A stretch of DNA of 64,000 nt from JAIOSM01 sp964565415 (GCA_964565415.1 CAZMEX010000005.1:29758-93757), one strand, 5' to 3'. Positions 36,950 to 46,427 are shown, counted from the first letter of the stretch. Made by a program: numbers and translations. Notes: generated from the sequence alone by a model not told the origin.

Positions 36950-37384
36950 CTAGGCACCAGTGCCACCATTTCCCTGAAATTTATCCATTTTAATCTCAAG
37001 AAAACCATTGGAAAAATAAGCAGATACGCTTTTTGCATCCACCACAGTAGGAAGATAGAGCACTCTTTCAAAGTCTCCAAATTGAATCTCAGCAAGTCTA
37101 TAGGTCGCAATTTTATTTTTAGGTGGTTTTATGCTCTTTCTCTTCCCGGAAATTTTAACTGCCTTGCTGCTTACTTCTATCAAAATATTGCGCTTTTTAA
37201 CCCCGGCTATTTCAGCATGTATAATAATTTTTTCCCTTGTTTCAAAAATATCCATCTGGGGTTTCCATACACGTCTTGAAGGGCAAAACATGGGGCTTAC
37301 AGATTGAAACATATCATCTATGGGTTTGGCTTCCCTTGGTTTTTCATCAATATCTTCATCACAGCGAATTTCTATGGAGTTCAT
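36950..37384 (-). CDS. Hsp20/alpha-crystallin family small heat-shock protein
   Basis: A 144-residue small heat-shock protein. The alpha-crystallin domain covers about residues 38-135: WKPQMDIFETREKIIIHAEIAGVKKRNILIE at the start and RVLYLPTVVDAKSVSAYFSNGFLEIKMDK at the end. These proteins hold unfolding proteins for later refolding. AGGAGCT precedes the ATG. It directly precedes lon. The upstream gap (37385-37670, 286 bases) is AT-rich with no convincing promoter that I can fix. Confidence 0.9.
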   Translation of the reverse strand: MNSIEIRCDEDIDEKPREAKPIDDMFQSVSPMFCPSRRVWKPQMDIFETREKIIIHAEIAGVKKRNILIEVSSKAVKISGKRKSIKPPKNKIATYRLAEIQFGDFERVLYLPTVVDAKSVSAYFSNGFLEIKMDKFQGNGGTGA

Positions 37385-37670
37385 ACATTAAGCTCCTAAT
37401 GATGTTATACATTTTGTATCATTTGGTTTTATATAAAATACCACTTGTTTCAACCCTTGTAAAGAAAGAAATAAGTGTCTGGATATTTGCCATAATAACA
37501 AAACAATTTAACACTTCATAAATTGAATATGCTGAATGTCAATTGTTTGCGTTTTCCTTACCCAATCATCAAAAATGCTTTTTTTACCTGGCCTGCAAGC
37601 CATTATTCCCACTTAAACTTTTCCCATTAGTGTTTAATACACCTGTATTCTTGATCCCTCCCGTCCTGGT

Positions 37671-38372
37671 CTAGGACCTTATTTCTATAAATTTTGGAAA
37701 AACCTTCTTCTTTTCTCTTCTATACGACCAGATAAGATATGTTGAACTCAAGCCACCAAGAAGTGAGAAAAAGATAAGATAATAAAAACCATCACCACAA
37801 CAATGGGGGATGCGAAAAAAAATCATCACCATGGAAAAACCAATAAAAATAATACTTGCAATAATTCTTAAAGCAAATCGGAACATATCTGTTGCTTTAT
37901 AAAACCTCTGAATACTATTTTTGAAATTTATTTCTTGATTTATTTTGTAAAAAAAATTTGGCTTGTCAATGCACAATTCAATTTGACCAAATCGATCATT
38001 TGATAATTTCCCAAAACCAATTTTTTCCAGTTCTTTTAATGCTAAATCAGCTTCATTCATAGATAGGTTTAACTTTGACACAAAATCCATGGTTGTGAGG
38101 CAAGACTCTTTTCCTTGAATTATCTTTAAGATTTTGGCCATTTTAATACGTTTTTTATGTCTCTGGGGTCTATATTTTACCATTAACCGTATTCCGCATG
38201 CAGCAACTGGTGACATTAAAAAACTTATAACATAGGCACCAATTTTTGAATTTTCATCTTCAAAACCTTCCATTTCTATTACAATAAATACAACGAATAA
38301 AAGCAAACTGAAAAGGGTTAAAGCTAAACCAAACAAAAATAGAAATATATTTATTAATTTATTCATTATCAA
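37671..38372 (-). CDS. Membrane protein with a central winged-helix-like segment, unknown function
   Basis: A 233-residue protein with four predicted membrane helices in two pairs, about residues 7-33 with 45-65, and about 170-190 with 200-217. Between them lies a cytosolic segment of about 90 residues. Part of it (ILKIIQGKESCLTTMDFVSKLNLSMNEADLALKELEKIGFGKL, residues about 84-126) looks like a winged helix, although no DNA-binding family is recognised. A basic stretch (RPQRHKKRIK) precedes it. It is a single gene with free space on both sides. Confidence 0.6.
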   Translation of the reverse strand: MIMNKLINIFLFLFGLALTLFSLLLFVVFIVIEMEGFEDENSKIGAYVISFLMSPVAACGIRLMVKYRPQRHKKRIKMAKILKIIQGKESCLTTMDFVSKLNLSMNEADLALKELEKIGFGKLSNDRFGQIELCIDKPNFFYKINQEINFKNSIQRFYKATDMFRFALRIIASIIFIGFSMVMIFFRIPHCCGDGFYYLIFFSLLGGLSSTYLIWSYRREKKKVFPKFIEIRS

Positions 38373-38454
38373 TGGTAAGTTACATTCAGTTTTAATTACA
38401 GTGCTGGTTAATGGTTAACTATGACCCCAGCGGTTTTGAAAAAATCAGGTTAAA

Positions 38455-39405
38455 CTACTCTGATAATTGAGCTAATATAATAGCATTTAATTTCTCTGAA
38501 TCCTGCATTGTCGGCATATGACCAATGCCTTTTAAAACAACGGTTTTAATTGAAGGAATCATTTTTTGTATTGCCCCAAGGTTTTTAAGTGAAACACTCT
38601 TGTCAGCATCACCATAAATTAATATTGTTGGTTTATTAAGAGAATTGATTTTATTATAACTCTCTTCATAACTTCCCAGACCATCATGTTTAAATAAGCT
38701 TCTAATCGCCCATTCAGTCCCCTTTATAGAAAACTGTTTTTTAAAAAAATTTATATATAATTTTTTATTTGGCGTTGAGGCTTCATCAAAAAGTTCCTCT
38801 GCCCTTTTAATTAAATTTTTGCGAAGTATTAATCGGGTCAGATAAGGTCCAATAACAGGTGTTTTAATCAATGTTATTTTAAAATTATTTTTTGATTCAT
38901 CAACAATGGGAGAAACCAGAATAATTTTTTTTACACGATCAGGATTGTCAGCAGTATAAGCTGCAGCAATTCCTCCCCCCATGGAATGACCTATTATGTA
39001 AAATGGAGATGTTATTTTAAGCAGATCCATCAATTCGTTAATTTGCCTGCAATAAAACTTTTGTGAGTATTCTTCCCTGGGTCGATCTGAAAACCCCCTG
39101 CCAAAATGATCATAGCGAATAACATTAAAGCCATGATCAGATAAAAACAGATATTGTTCATCCCAGTCATACATTGCCACAGAGAATCCGTGAACTAATA
39201 AGACTGTTTTGTTTTGATCCTTGTTATTGCTTTGATAATGAGTATAGCCATTGCTCAATTGAATAAAGTTTCCACCTGTTTTTTTCCTGAATGCATTATT
39301 GGAAATATTTTTTTCTACGTTGGATAATGGATAAGTAGCAGCAATTATTGCTATTAATAAAACCGTTATTATAAGAGTTATTTTTTTCTTATTTAATTTT
39401 ATCAT
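38455..39405 (-). CDS. Alpha/beta-fold hydrolase, membrane-anchored or exported
   Basis: A 316-residue alpha/beta hydrolase. The first helix (ITLIITVLLIAIIAATYPL) is a signal anchor. The core shows VLLVHGFSVAMYDWDEQ (oxyanion region), IGHSMGGGIAAAYTADNP with the nucleophilic Ser, ILIYGDADKSVSL with the likely acid, and GIGHMPTMQDSEK with the catalytic His. The fold covers lipases, esterases and haloperoxidase-like enzymes; the substrate is not predictable. It is monocistronic. Confidence 0.85.
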   Translation of the reverse strand: MIKLNKKKITLIITVLLIAIIAATYPLSNVEKNISNNAFRKKTGGNFIQLSNGYTHYQSNNKDQNKTVLLVHGFSVAMYDWDEQYLFLSDHGFNVIRYDHFGRGFSDRPREEYSQKFYCRQINELMDLLKITSPFYIIGHSMGGGIAAAYTADNPDRVKKIILVSPIVDESKNNFKITLIKTPVIGPYLTRLILRKNLIKRAEELFDEASTPNKKLYINFFKKQFSIKGTEWAIRSLFKHDGLGSYEESYNKINSLNKPTILIYGDADKSVSLKNLGAIQKMIPSIKTVVLKGIGHMPTMQDSEKLNAIILAQLSE

Positions 39406-39601
39406 TCCTATTCCTTGTCAAATGGATAGTTACATTCTTAAATTGCATATGAATTTTATCAGTGCAATCTCTCTTTGTACTCCCACAAGAATATTATATG
39501 AAGAATTGCCTTTGGGCAAGCGTAAAATAGATTGAAAGACCGTTCTGAGGTGTACCTTGCGTTTTAGTCCATGGGTTTCTGTTTTGCATAATATTTCACA
39601 A

Positions 39602-39657
39602 AAGCCTTGACAAAGGCTTAGTAAACTTCTATTTTTAAATTAAACAAACGTTTAATT
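39602..39657 (+). promoter_or_regulatory. Promoter and TetR-type operator of the tetR-MMPL cassette
   Basis: TTGACA at 39607-39612 and TATTTT at 39630-39635 form a sigma-70 promoter with a 17-base spacer. A palindrome, AATTAAAC-AAAC-GTTTAATT (39638-39657), covers the expected transcription start 19 bases before the tetR ATG. A second repeat, AAGCCTT-GACA-AAGGCTT (39602-39619), overlaps the -35 box. The layout fits autorepression by the TetR regulator. Confidence 0.65.
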
Positions 39658-39675
39658 AAGTTAGAGACGAAAATT

Positions 39676-40308
39676 ATGGTGCAGGAAATAAGAAAAAAAC
39701 CGGCTGGTGCAGATTCAAAAAAAAGAATCCTGAAAAGTGCTGCAATGCTCTTTGCAAAAAAGGGGTACGGCAACTCAGGGCTTCGTGAACTTGCAGCTTC
39801 AGCAGATGTCAACCTTGCCATGATAAATTATTTTTTCGGCTCTAAAAAAAGCCTGTTAAAAGAGATTATTGCAACTTTTTTTTCAGGCTATCTGGAAGTT
39901 GCCCAAAAGGAATTAAAGGGGGATGAGAATATTTCTGTAAAGCTTGACCGGTTCATCCATGGTGCCATCTCCTATTTTTCTCAAAATCCCGAATATCTGC
40001 TGGTCACAATTACTGAACTCCCCCATGATGACCCTGATATCATTGAATACAAAGCAAGTTTTGGAAAACAGATGGCAGCAGTTGTGGAAGAGCATCTGAA
40101 TACCAGTCAGTCAGACATAAAAGGAGATATCCCGCCATCTGCGGTTTTCTGTTCCATGCTCACATCCATGATGGCATCAAGATTTCTGTTTTCACCTGTT
40201 ATGGAGCGTGTCCAGCCCATGACAGGTGAAATATCCATGGAAGGGTATGCAGATATTGTCAGTAAAATTTTCATAAACGGTGTATTAAACAAGACAGGAG
40301 AAGTATGA
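39676..40308 (+). CDS. TetR-family transcriptional regulator
   Basis: A 210-residue TetR regulator. The N-terminal helix-turn-helix is SKKRILKSAAMLFAKKGYGNSG, then LRELAASADVNLAMINYFFGSKKSLLKEII, residues about 14-65. A longer helical ligand-binding domain (CefD/AcrR-like) follows. Its stop overlaps the exporter start by four bases, so it heads the operon and probably represses it through the palindrome over the promoter. The local DNA is visibly more GC-rich than its neighbours. Confidence 0.9.
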   Translation: MVQEIRKKPAGADSKKRILKSAAMLFAKKGYGNSGLRELAASADVNLAMINYFFGSKKSLLKEIIATFFSGYLEVAQKELKGDENISVKLDRFIHGAISYFSQNPEYLLVTITELPHDDPDIIEYKASFGKQMAAVVEEHLNTSQSDIKGDIPPSAVFCSMLTSMMASRFLFSPVMERVQPMTGEISMEGYADIVSKIFINGVLNKTGEV

Positions 40309-42752
40309 GTATAAAAAAACGTATTGAAGCGATGTTTGAAACCTGGGCAAGGCTAGTGATCAGGTTCAGATTTCTTGTGTTAATCCTTGCTCTGATCCCG
40401 ACATTTCTCATGGGATCACAGATTAGAAATCTAACCATGGACACATCCAATGAAGGACTTCTCCATCCTGATGATCCCATACTGACATCATATAATTCCT
40501 TTAGAGATCAATTTGGCAGGGATGATCTGCTGGTCATTGCTATCAAGAGTGACAATATTTTTACCCTACCGTTTTTAACAAAACTGAAAAAGCTCCATGA
40601 TCAGCTGGAAGCCCAGGTCCCCCATTTAAATGATATTACTTCCCTGGTAAATGCACGGGACACCCGGGGCAGAGGAGAGACACTTTTAGTGGATGATCTG
40701 CTCCTTGAGTTCCCGGAAAATGACCAGGACCTTGCTCTTTTGAAAAAACGGGTCATGGCAAACCCTGTTTACCAAAACCAGCTTGTCTCTGTGGACAATA
40801 CTTTTACCACAATCATAATAAAGAGTGACACCTATTCAGGTGCAGGCGTGTCAGATGATGATGCCCTTGAAGGTTTTGATGAGGAGACCCTGCCTCCTTC
40901 CAATGAAAAAAGTGCCCAAACCCAAGAGAGACCTGCATTTTTGACAGATCAGGAAAATACTGAAATGGTGGCTGAAGCTGAAAAAATTGCCATGACCTAT
41001 GACAGTCCTGATTTCAAAATATTCCTGGCAGGCAGCCCCATTGTCACCCACACTGTGAAACTTTTAATGATGAAAGATATGAAAAGGTTTCTTCGTCTTG
41101 CAGTTCTCACCATCGGACTCTGCCTCTTTTTCATGTTCCGCCGTGTTTCAGGTGTTGTGCTGCCCCTTTTGGTTGTGGGTCTGACATTGATATCCACATT
41201 GGGTTTAATGGCGCTTTTTAACATTCAATTTAAAGTACCCACTATTATTCTTCCATCTTTTCTGCTGGCTGTGGGGGTAGGTGCATCTGTACACCTCCTC
41301 TCCCTGGTCTACCAGAAGCTGCGCAGGGGAGAATCAAAAGACAATGCATTAATCCATGCCCTGGGTCATTCTGGTCTTGCAATATTCATGACCTCCCTTA
41401 CAACGGCAGCAGGGCTTGCCTCCTTTGCAGCAGCCAAAGTTGCCCCCATAGCTGACCTTGGTCTTTTCTCCGCAGCAGGGGTACTATTATCCCTTTTTTT
41501 TACCATCACACTTCTTCCTGCACTGCTTGTAATTTTTCCACTTAAACAGAGAAAAGAGGCCGAGGATAAAATCGGAACAAGCCTGTTTGATAGCTTTCTT
41601 GACAGGACAGCTGATATTACCACACAGCACCCGAAAAAAATTGCACTCATCTCCCTTATGATAGTTCTGCTATTTTCCGCCGGCATTCCAAGGCTTAGAT
41701 TCTCCCACAACCTTATTGCATGGCTGCCTGCTGATCTGCCGGTCAGGGTTGCAACCCAGGTGATTGACAACAACCTTAAGGGCAGTGTGGCTCTGGAAGT
41801 AATCCTTGATACAGGCAGTGAAAACGGTCTGTATGACCGAGACGTTCTCCTTGCCATGGAGAGCCTTGGAACAGAACTTGAGACCTTTAAAAAATATTCT
41901 CTTTTTGTGGGAAAGGTATTTGATGTCACAACCATTTTAAAGGAGATCCACAAAGCACTCAATGAGAACAGATCAGACATGTACAAGATTCCCGATGGTG
42001 CAGCCTTGATTCCCCAGGAGTTTCTTCTGTTTGAAAATTCCGGGTCTGATGATCTTGAGGATTTTGTGAATTCCGCCTTTTCAAAGGCCAGGATCACCAT
42101 TAAAGTCCCATGGCGGGATGCACTCTCCTATGTTCCCTTTATCAGAGAAATCGAAGAAAAATTCCACAAGACCTTTGACTCCATTAAAGTAAATGGCAGA
42201 CCTGTATCAATATCCACCACAGGCATTATGTCACTCTTTGCAAGGATACTGTATGCCACCATGTATTCGGCTGCCCAGAGCTACGGCATTGCCATTGCGG
42301 TCATAACAATTATGATGATTTTCCTCCTGGGGGATCTGCGCATGGGTCTTATTGCCATGCTACCCAACATCAGTCCCATACTTGTGGTTATGGGGATCAT
42401 GGGCTGGTTCCGCATCCCCCTTGACATGTTTACCATGCTTGTGGCATCCATTGCCATTGGTCTTGCCGTTGATGATACAATTCACTTTGTTTACCATTTC
42501 AGAAGGTATTACAGGGAGACAGGCAATGTTCATAAGGCAGTTGCCAGCACACTGCACACTGCCGGACGTGCCATGCTCACCACATCCATTGTGCTCTCCA
42601 TAGGTTTTTTTATTTTTATGTTTGCATCCATGCACAATGTATTTTATTTTGGCATGCTTGTGGGTCTTGCCATTATTATTGCGCTTCTGGCAGACTTTTT
42701 TCTTGCCCCTGCCCTCATGGCCATGGCCCTGGGAAAACATCAACATAATTAA
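40305..42752 (+). CDS. MMPL/RND-superfamily exporter
   Basis: An 815-residue transporter of the hydrophobe/amphiphile RND class, related to MmpL and HpnN-like lipid carriers. There are two repeated halves, each with one N-terminal helix, a periplasmic loop and a five-helix bundle; the loops lie at about residues 50-250 and 470-620. Helices are visible at LVLILALIPTFLMGSQI, FLRLAVLTIGLCLFFMF and VITIMMIFLLGDLRMGLIAMLPN. The conserved AIGLAVDDTIHFVYHFRR lies near residue 715. It probably moves a lipid or hydrophobic molecule together with the LolA-like protein encoded next. Confidence 0.9.
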   Translation: MSIKKRIEAMFETWARLVIRFRFLVLILALIPTFLMGSQIRNLTMDTSNEGLLHPDDPILTSYNSFRDQFGRDDLLVIAIKSDNIFTLPFLTKLKKLHDQLEAQVPHLNDITSLVNARDTRGRGETLLVDDLLLEFPENDQDLALLKKRVMANPVYQNQLVSVDNTFTTIIIKSDTYSGAGVSDDDALEGFDEETLPPSNEKSAQTQERPAFLTDQENTEMVAEAEKIAMTYDSPDFKIFLAGSPIVTHTVKLLMMKDMKRFLRLAVLTIGLCLFFMFRRVSGVVLPLLVVGLTLISTLGLMALFNIQFKVPTIILPSFLLAVGVGASVHLLSLVYQKLRRGESKDNALIHALGHSGLAIFMTSLTTAAGLASFAAAKVAPIADLGLFSAAGVLLSLFFTITLLPALLVIFPLKQRKEAEDKIGTSLFDSFLDRTADITTQHPKKIALISLMIVLLFSAGIPRLRFSHNLIAWLPADLPVRVATQVIDNNLKGSVALEVILDTGSENGLYDRDVLLAMESLGTELETFKKYSLFVGKVFDVTTILKEIHKALNENRSDMYKIPDGAALIPQEFLLFENSGSDDLEDFVNSAFSKARITIKVPWRDALSYVPFIREIEEKFHKTFDSIKVNGRPVSISTTGIMSLFARILYATMYSAAQSYGIAIAVITIMMIFLLGDLRMGLIAMLPNISPILVVMGIMGWFRIPLDMFTMLVASIAIGLAVDDTIHFVYHFRRYYRETGNVHKAVASTLHTAGRAMLTTSIVLSIGFFIFMFASMHNVFYFGMLVGLAIIIALLADFFLAPALMAMALGKHQHN

Positions 42753-42766
42753 AAACGGAGAAAAAA

Positions 42767-43573
42767 ATGAAACTTAAAAAAAAATATTATGTCCCCTTTA
42801 CAATTGTTTTAATGATCCTGGTTTTAACCTCAAGCACCTTTGCCCTGACAGCCAGAGAAATCATGGAAAAGGTGGATGCCAGAAACGACGGCGATAACAT
42901 GACAGCCAATGTGCAGATGATACTCATTGACCGCCAGAACCACCAGCGGATCAGGGATATGAAAGTGTTTACCAAAGATAAGGGAAAAGACACCTTAAAA
43001 ATGCAGTTTTTTCTCTCCCCTGCCGATGTTAAAAACACAGGTTTCCTGACCTATGATTATTATGAAGGTGCAAGGGATGATGACCAGTGGCTCTTCCTGC
43101 CCGATCTGCATAAAACCAAACGCATTGCCACATCAGACAAATCCTCATCATTCATGGGATCTGATTTCTCCTATGCTGATATCACCCAAAGGGTTCTTGA
43201 CGAATGGAAATACAAACTTCTTAAAGAGGGAAAGGTTAACAATAAAAAAGTCTGGCTCATTGAAGCCGTGCCCGTATCTGACAAGGTGAGGGACAGGTAT
43301 GGATACCTTAAATCCGTGGTTTTTATCCGCCAGGATATTTTCATGGGAGTCAGGGCAGTACACTGGCTTAAAGAGGGCAAAAAGATAAAATATCAGGAGA
43401 ACAAAGGCATCAAACAGATTGACGGGGTATGGGTTGCAACGGAACTCCACATGAAGACCACCAAAAACAAGGTAACTTCCCACCGTACAATCATGCGGTA
43501 TTCTGATATTAAATTTAACCAGAACCTTTCTGATAAACTGTTTACAGTCAGAACTCTGGAAAAGGGAATCTAG
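42767..43573 (+). CDS. LolA-like outer-membrane lipoprotein-sorting protein
   Basis: A 268-residue exported protein with a signal peptide (about residues 1-26, ending STFALT). The mature part matches the lipoprotein-sorting protein family found next to MMPL exporters: AREIMEKVDARNDGDNMTANVQMIL, WLFLPDLHKTKRIA and FMGSDFSYADI. These LolA/LolB-fold carriers bind a hydrophobic ligand in the periplasm. It is 14 bases after the exporter and 11 bases before the outer-membrane protein gene, so the operon spans both membranes. Confidence 0.88.
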   Translation: MKLKKKYYVPFTIVLMILVLTSSTFALTAREIMEKVDARNDGDNMTANVQMILIDRQNHQRIRDMKVFTKDKGKDTLKMQFFLSPADVKNTGFLTYDYYEGARDDDQWLFLPDLHKTKRIATSDKSSSFMGSDFSYADITQRVLDEWKYKLLKEGKVNNKKVWLIEAVPVSDKVRDRYGYLKSVVFIRQDIFMGVRAVHWLKEGKKIKYQENKGIKQIDGVWVATELHMKTTKNKVTSHRTIMRYSDIKFNQNLSDKLFTVRTLEKGI

Positions 43574-43584
43574 GTATTTAAGCC

Positions 43585-44973
43585 ATGCATAATATCAGCA
43601 TACACAGACCATCTCTTTTGTTCACCCTTATTATTATTCTTTTTGCTGCCTTTTCAATACACACTGCGCCTGCCAGATCTGATGAGAATCTGGACGATAT
43701 CTTGTCAGGTTTTACTGAATCTGAGAACCATACAGAAGTTACAACCAATAAAAAACTTCCTCCATGGATCGATATATCCGGCTCCCTTACCATTGGTACT
43801 TCCTGGAATTTTGCACAGAAATCCCCGGACCCGGGCAGGCCAGATTATCGTGGAATTTCCATGCTTCGCACCACAGCAGCCCTGAACACTGATTTCAATA
43901 TCAACTCATGGCAGGCAAGGATCAGCGGTCATGGGTTCTATGATGCAGCCTGGCATTATAATGACAGAGACCTTTACACAGACCGTTTTTTAGATTCCAT
44001 GGAAGATGAATTTGAATTTGATGATTTTTACATTGCAGGCAGCCTTGCCAACCACCTTGATATTAAAATCGGCAGACAGGTTGTTGTCTGGGGCAAGGCA
44101 GACAATGTCCGGGTAACTGATGTTTTAAACCCTTTGAACAACCAGACCCCGGGCATGGTTGATATCAAATACCGGAGACTTCCTGTCTGCATGGGAAAGC
44201 TTGACTATTATACAGGCAGCTGGAATTTGAGCACCATCTTAATCCAGGAGGTCAGGTTTGATAAAAACCCAATTTTCAACAGTGAATTCTATCCAGGCAC
44301 CATGCCAATGCCGCAGGAGAAAAATCCAGCCCCATTTTCCCCTGATATCCGGCAGTACGGAATTGCCCTGAACGGCATCTTTTCCGGCTGGGATATATCT
44401 TTTTACCGTGCCAGAATCTATGATAACCGCGCCCACATAACAACAGACAGTGGCATGGTCCTACGGGAGCACAATAGAGTCTCCATGACCGGCATAACCT
44501 GCAACATGGCATGGGGAAACCTGCTTTTCAAAGGGGAAGGTGCTTTCTGGCAGGACCTTGAGTTTGGTGCTGTTCCTAACCAGGATTTTAATAGGATTGA
44601 TCTCATGGCTGGTCTTGAGTACACAGGGTTTTCCGAAACAATGGTCTCACTGGAAGTAGTCAACCGACACATAAACAATTTTGATCACCGCCTTACCCTT
44701 GCCCCGGACTTTGCCCGAAAAGACCTTTTGCAGACAGTACTCATGATGACAAAAGATTTTGCCAATGACACGGTACAGCTTAAAATTCTCTGTTCGATTT
44801 TTGGACCAAAAGGCAATGATGGTGCCTTTGAGAGAGCTCAACTGGAATACAATTTAAGTGATCACACAACCCTGACCCTTGGCTTTGTCCTGTACCAGAC
44901 CGGTGATCTGCCGGGGTTCAGCACCATTGGCAGCAGCGACAGAATCTTTTTTGAATACAAGTATGCGTTTTAA
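43585..44973 (+). CDS. DUF1302-like outer-membrane beta-barrel protein
   Basis: A 462-residue protein with a signal peptide (to about residue 31, PARSD) and alternating beta-strand patterns throughout, ending in the aromatic YKYAF that outer-membrane proteins use for BAM recognition. The segment KIGRQVVVWGKADNVRVTDVLNPLN is typical of DUF1302 proteins, which often accompany MMPL exporters and LolA-like proteins. It probably forms the outer-membrane partner of the cassette; the transported compound is unknown. The region after it to 45077 holds no gene. Confidence 0.82.
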   Translation: MHNISIHRPSLLFTLIIILFAAFSIHTAPARSDENLDDILSGFTESENHTEVTTNKKLPPWIDISGSLTIGTSWNFAQKSPDPGRPDYRGISMLRTTAALNTDFNINSWQARISGHGFYDAAWHYNDRDLYTDRFLDSMEDEFEFDDFYIAGSLANHLDIKIGRQVVVWGKADNVRVTDVLNPLNNQTPGMVDIKYRRLPVCMGKLDYYTGSWNLSTILIQEVRFDKNPIFNSEFYPGTMPMPQEKNPAPFSPDIRQYGIALNGIFSGWDISFYRARIYDNRAHITTDSGMVLREHNRVSMTGITCNMAWGNLLFKGEGAFWQDLEFGAVPNQDFNRIDLMAGLEYTGFSETMVSLEVVNRHINNFDHRLTLAPDFARKDLLQTVLMMTKDFANDTVQLKILCSIFGPKGNDGAFERAQLEYNLSDHTTLTLGFVLYQTGDLPGFSTIGSSDRIFFEYKYAF

Positions 44974-45077
44974 CCTTTTATTTAAAAGCATTTGAAGTGC
45001 AATGTTTGCTGTTAGTTTCACCCTTGGAATTTAATAAAAACATTGGAATAGGTTTTACTTTTTTCCTGGAAAGTCTT

Positions 45078-45497
45078 CTATTTCCCAAACTCCCACCATT
45101 TCTTATTTGCCTTGCGTTCTCTCTCTGGTTTTTCATTCTCTTTAATTTCTTTTAGCTCATTTTCTACTTGTCGGAGGTACTCCATCCAGTCAGACGCTTT
45201 TGTGGTGTGCTTGCCTGTTTCCATATCAAAGGTAAAGACACAAGAGTTGTCAGCTGTAAGATCGACAAAATACAGCTCCTCTCCTCCGTCACTTCCAATT
45301 ATAAAGAGTTTGCCAATGCCAGGGTGTTCACCCGAGCCCTGATTGTAGTCTATAATGGGCTCTGGATCGTTCGGCAAAAGAAACTCATTAGCAAAAGAAT
45401 TAGCAGGAAATGGATAGTCCAGCATGGTCCTGCGATAGTATTCAGGCAGAAGCATGTTAAGCGAAGATTCTATCATTCTGATGTCGGATTCTATCAT
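45078..45497 (-). CDS. SMI1/KNR4 (SUKH)-family protein
   Basis: A 139-residue acidic protein with the SUKH fold pattern: IRMIESSLNMLLPEYYRRTMLDYPFP at the start, then NEFLLPNDPEPIID, IGKLFIIGSDGGEELYFVDLT and a terminal helix. GGGAGG lies just before the ATG. SUKH proteins are common as immunity proteins in polymorphic-toxin systems, but no toxin gene adjoins this one. The C-terminal 25 residues are a charged extension. It borders the zone of broken genes. Confidence 0.75.
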   Translation of the reverse strand: MIESDIRMIESSLNMLLPEYYRRTMLDYPFPANSFANEFLLPNDPEPIIDYNQGSGEHPGIGKLFIIGSDGGEELYFVDLTADNSCVFTFDMETGKHTTKASDWMEYLRQVENELKEIKENEKPERERKANKKWWEFGK

Positions 45498-45765
45498 TTT
45501 TCCTCCCTACAAAAAAATAAGTGATCGGGGCTTTATGCCAACGAACTTTGCATGATAAAAATTTATATTAAAACCAAAATCTTCGGTTTTATCATTAGTG
45601 TTTTTGTTTGTTGATATTAACCAATGTTTATTTTTTGCCATAATAAGTTATTAATAGTTGCCATATATAATGATTTTAGTTAAGCATAATTTCATCATGT
45701 AAACAAACTACTTCCAATTTAACTTGAGAGTGGTTATAATTCAGTATTTAGAAAGGATTAAAAAA

Positions 45766-45938
45766 ATGAATCTTGGTGATAGAATTAAACAATTAAGAAA
45801 AGAGAAGACTCTGAACTTTTAAAACGTATTCAGAATATTACAGACCTTACAGAAGCAGACGGGAGTTCACTGTTTCATATCATTGACGCTCTTCTTGCAA
45901 AAAATAAAGTTAAAGATTTTGCAAAAAATCTTTGTTGA
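45766..45938 (+). pseudogene. Collapsed XRE-family (HTH) regulator gene
   Basis: ATG 45766 starts MNLGDRIKQLRKEK, the usual beginning of a lambda-repressor-like HTH regulator, but the frame stops within 18 codons (TAA near 45822). In another frame the following bases read ELLKRIQNITDLTEADGSSL, then FHIIDALLAKNKVKDFAKNLC. That is the typical C-terminal tail of the same family, ending at TGA 45936-45938. The whole middle, including most of the helix-turn-helix, is missing. It looks like an internal deletion that left both ends, directly upstream of a toxin-antitoxin pair. Confidence 0.75.
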
Positions 45939-45954
45939 TAAAAAGGGGGAAGCC

Positions 45955-46161
45955 ATGCAAACCGTAATTGATGAAAGCAAACTCAGGCAAGTCTTTAAAG
46001 ATGTACTTGTTGAAATGTTTGAAAAAAAGAGAGACATCTTTCATGACATAGTTATAGAAGCTATGGAAGATGTTGCTTTAAGCCGTGCAATCCAGGAAGG
46101 CGAGGAATCAGGGACAGCAACTAAACAGGAAGTCTTTGATATACTGGAAGGTCGTGCGTGA
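45955..46161 (+). CDS. Antitoxin-like small protein
   Basis: A 68-residue acidic protein starting at ATG 45955 with GGGGGA just upstream. It is mostly helical (KLRQVFKDVLVEMFEKKRDIFHDIVIEAMEDVAL) and ends with KQEVFDILEGRA, a tail often seen in antitoxins paired with RelE-type toxins. Its last codons overlap the GTG start of the downstream toxin by four bases, which supports a toxin-antitoxin operon. The exact antitoxin family is not certain. Confidence 0.75.
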   Translation: MQTVIDESKLRQVFKDVLVEMFEKKRDIFHDIVIEAMEDVALSRAIQEGEESGTATKQEVFDILEGRA

Positions 46162-46427
46162 AGATCGAATATAGAAAAAGTTTTACCAAGGATTTAAAAA
46201 AACGTACAACTGACAAACCACTGCTTGAAAGAGTCAAAAAGGTCATACTTGAAGTTGAAGAAGCTCAAAACACCCATGGAATAAAAAATCTAAAAAAACT
46301 TAAAGCCCAAGGCAATCACTACAGAATTAGGCTTGGTAATTATCGGTTTGGTCTTATTGTCGAGAGCGATATTGTCATATTTGTCAGATTTTTACCACGC
46401 CCTGATATTTATAAATATTTTCCTTAA
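46158..46427 (+). CDS. RelE/ParE-superfamily toxin
   Basis: An 89-residue protein with a GTG start. It shows the RelE/ParE pattern: KIEYRKSFTKDLKKR, a helical region ending in NLKKLKAQGNHYRIRLGNYRFGLIVE, and a final VRFLPRPDIYKYFP. The RIRLGNYR segment carries the conserved arginines of mRNA interferases. The pair with the upstream antitoxin appears intact, in contrast to the decayed genes on both sides. Confidence 0.85.
   Translation: MKIEYRKSFTKDLKKRTTDKPLLERVKKVILEVEEAQNTHGIKNLKKLKAQGNHYRIRLGNYRFGLIVESDIVIFVRFLPRPDIYKYFP

Noticed and set aside
37385..37670. Short frames and possible heat-shock promoter upstream of hsp20
   Set aside because: A TTGAAA and TATAAA are present, but the spacing (14) is too short for sigma-70 and no clear sigma-32 -10 box is seen.
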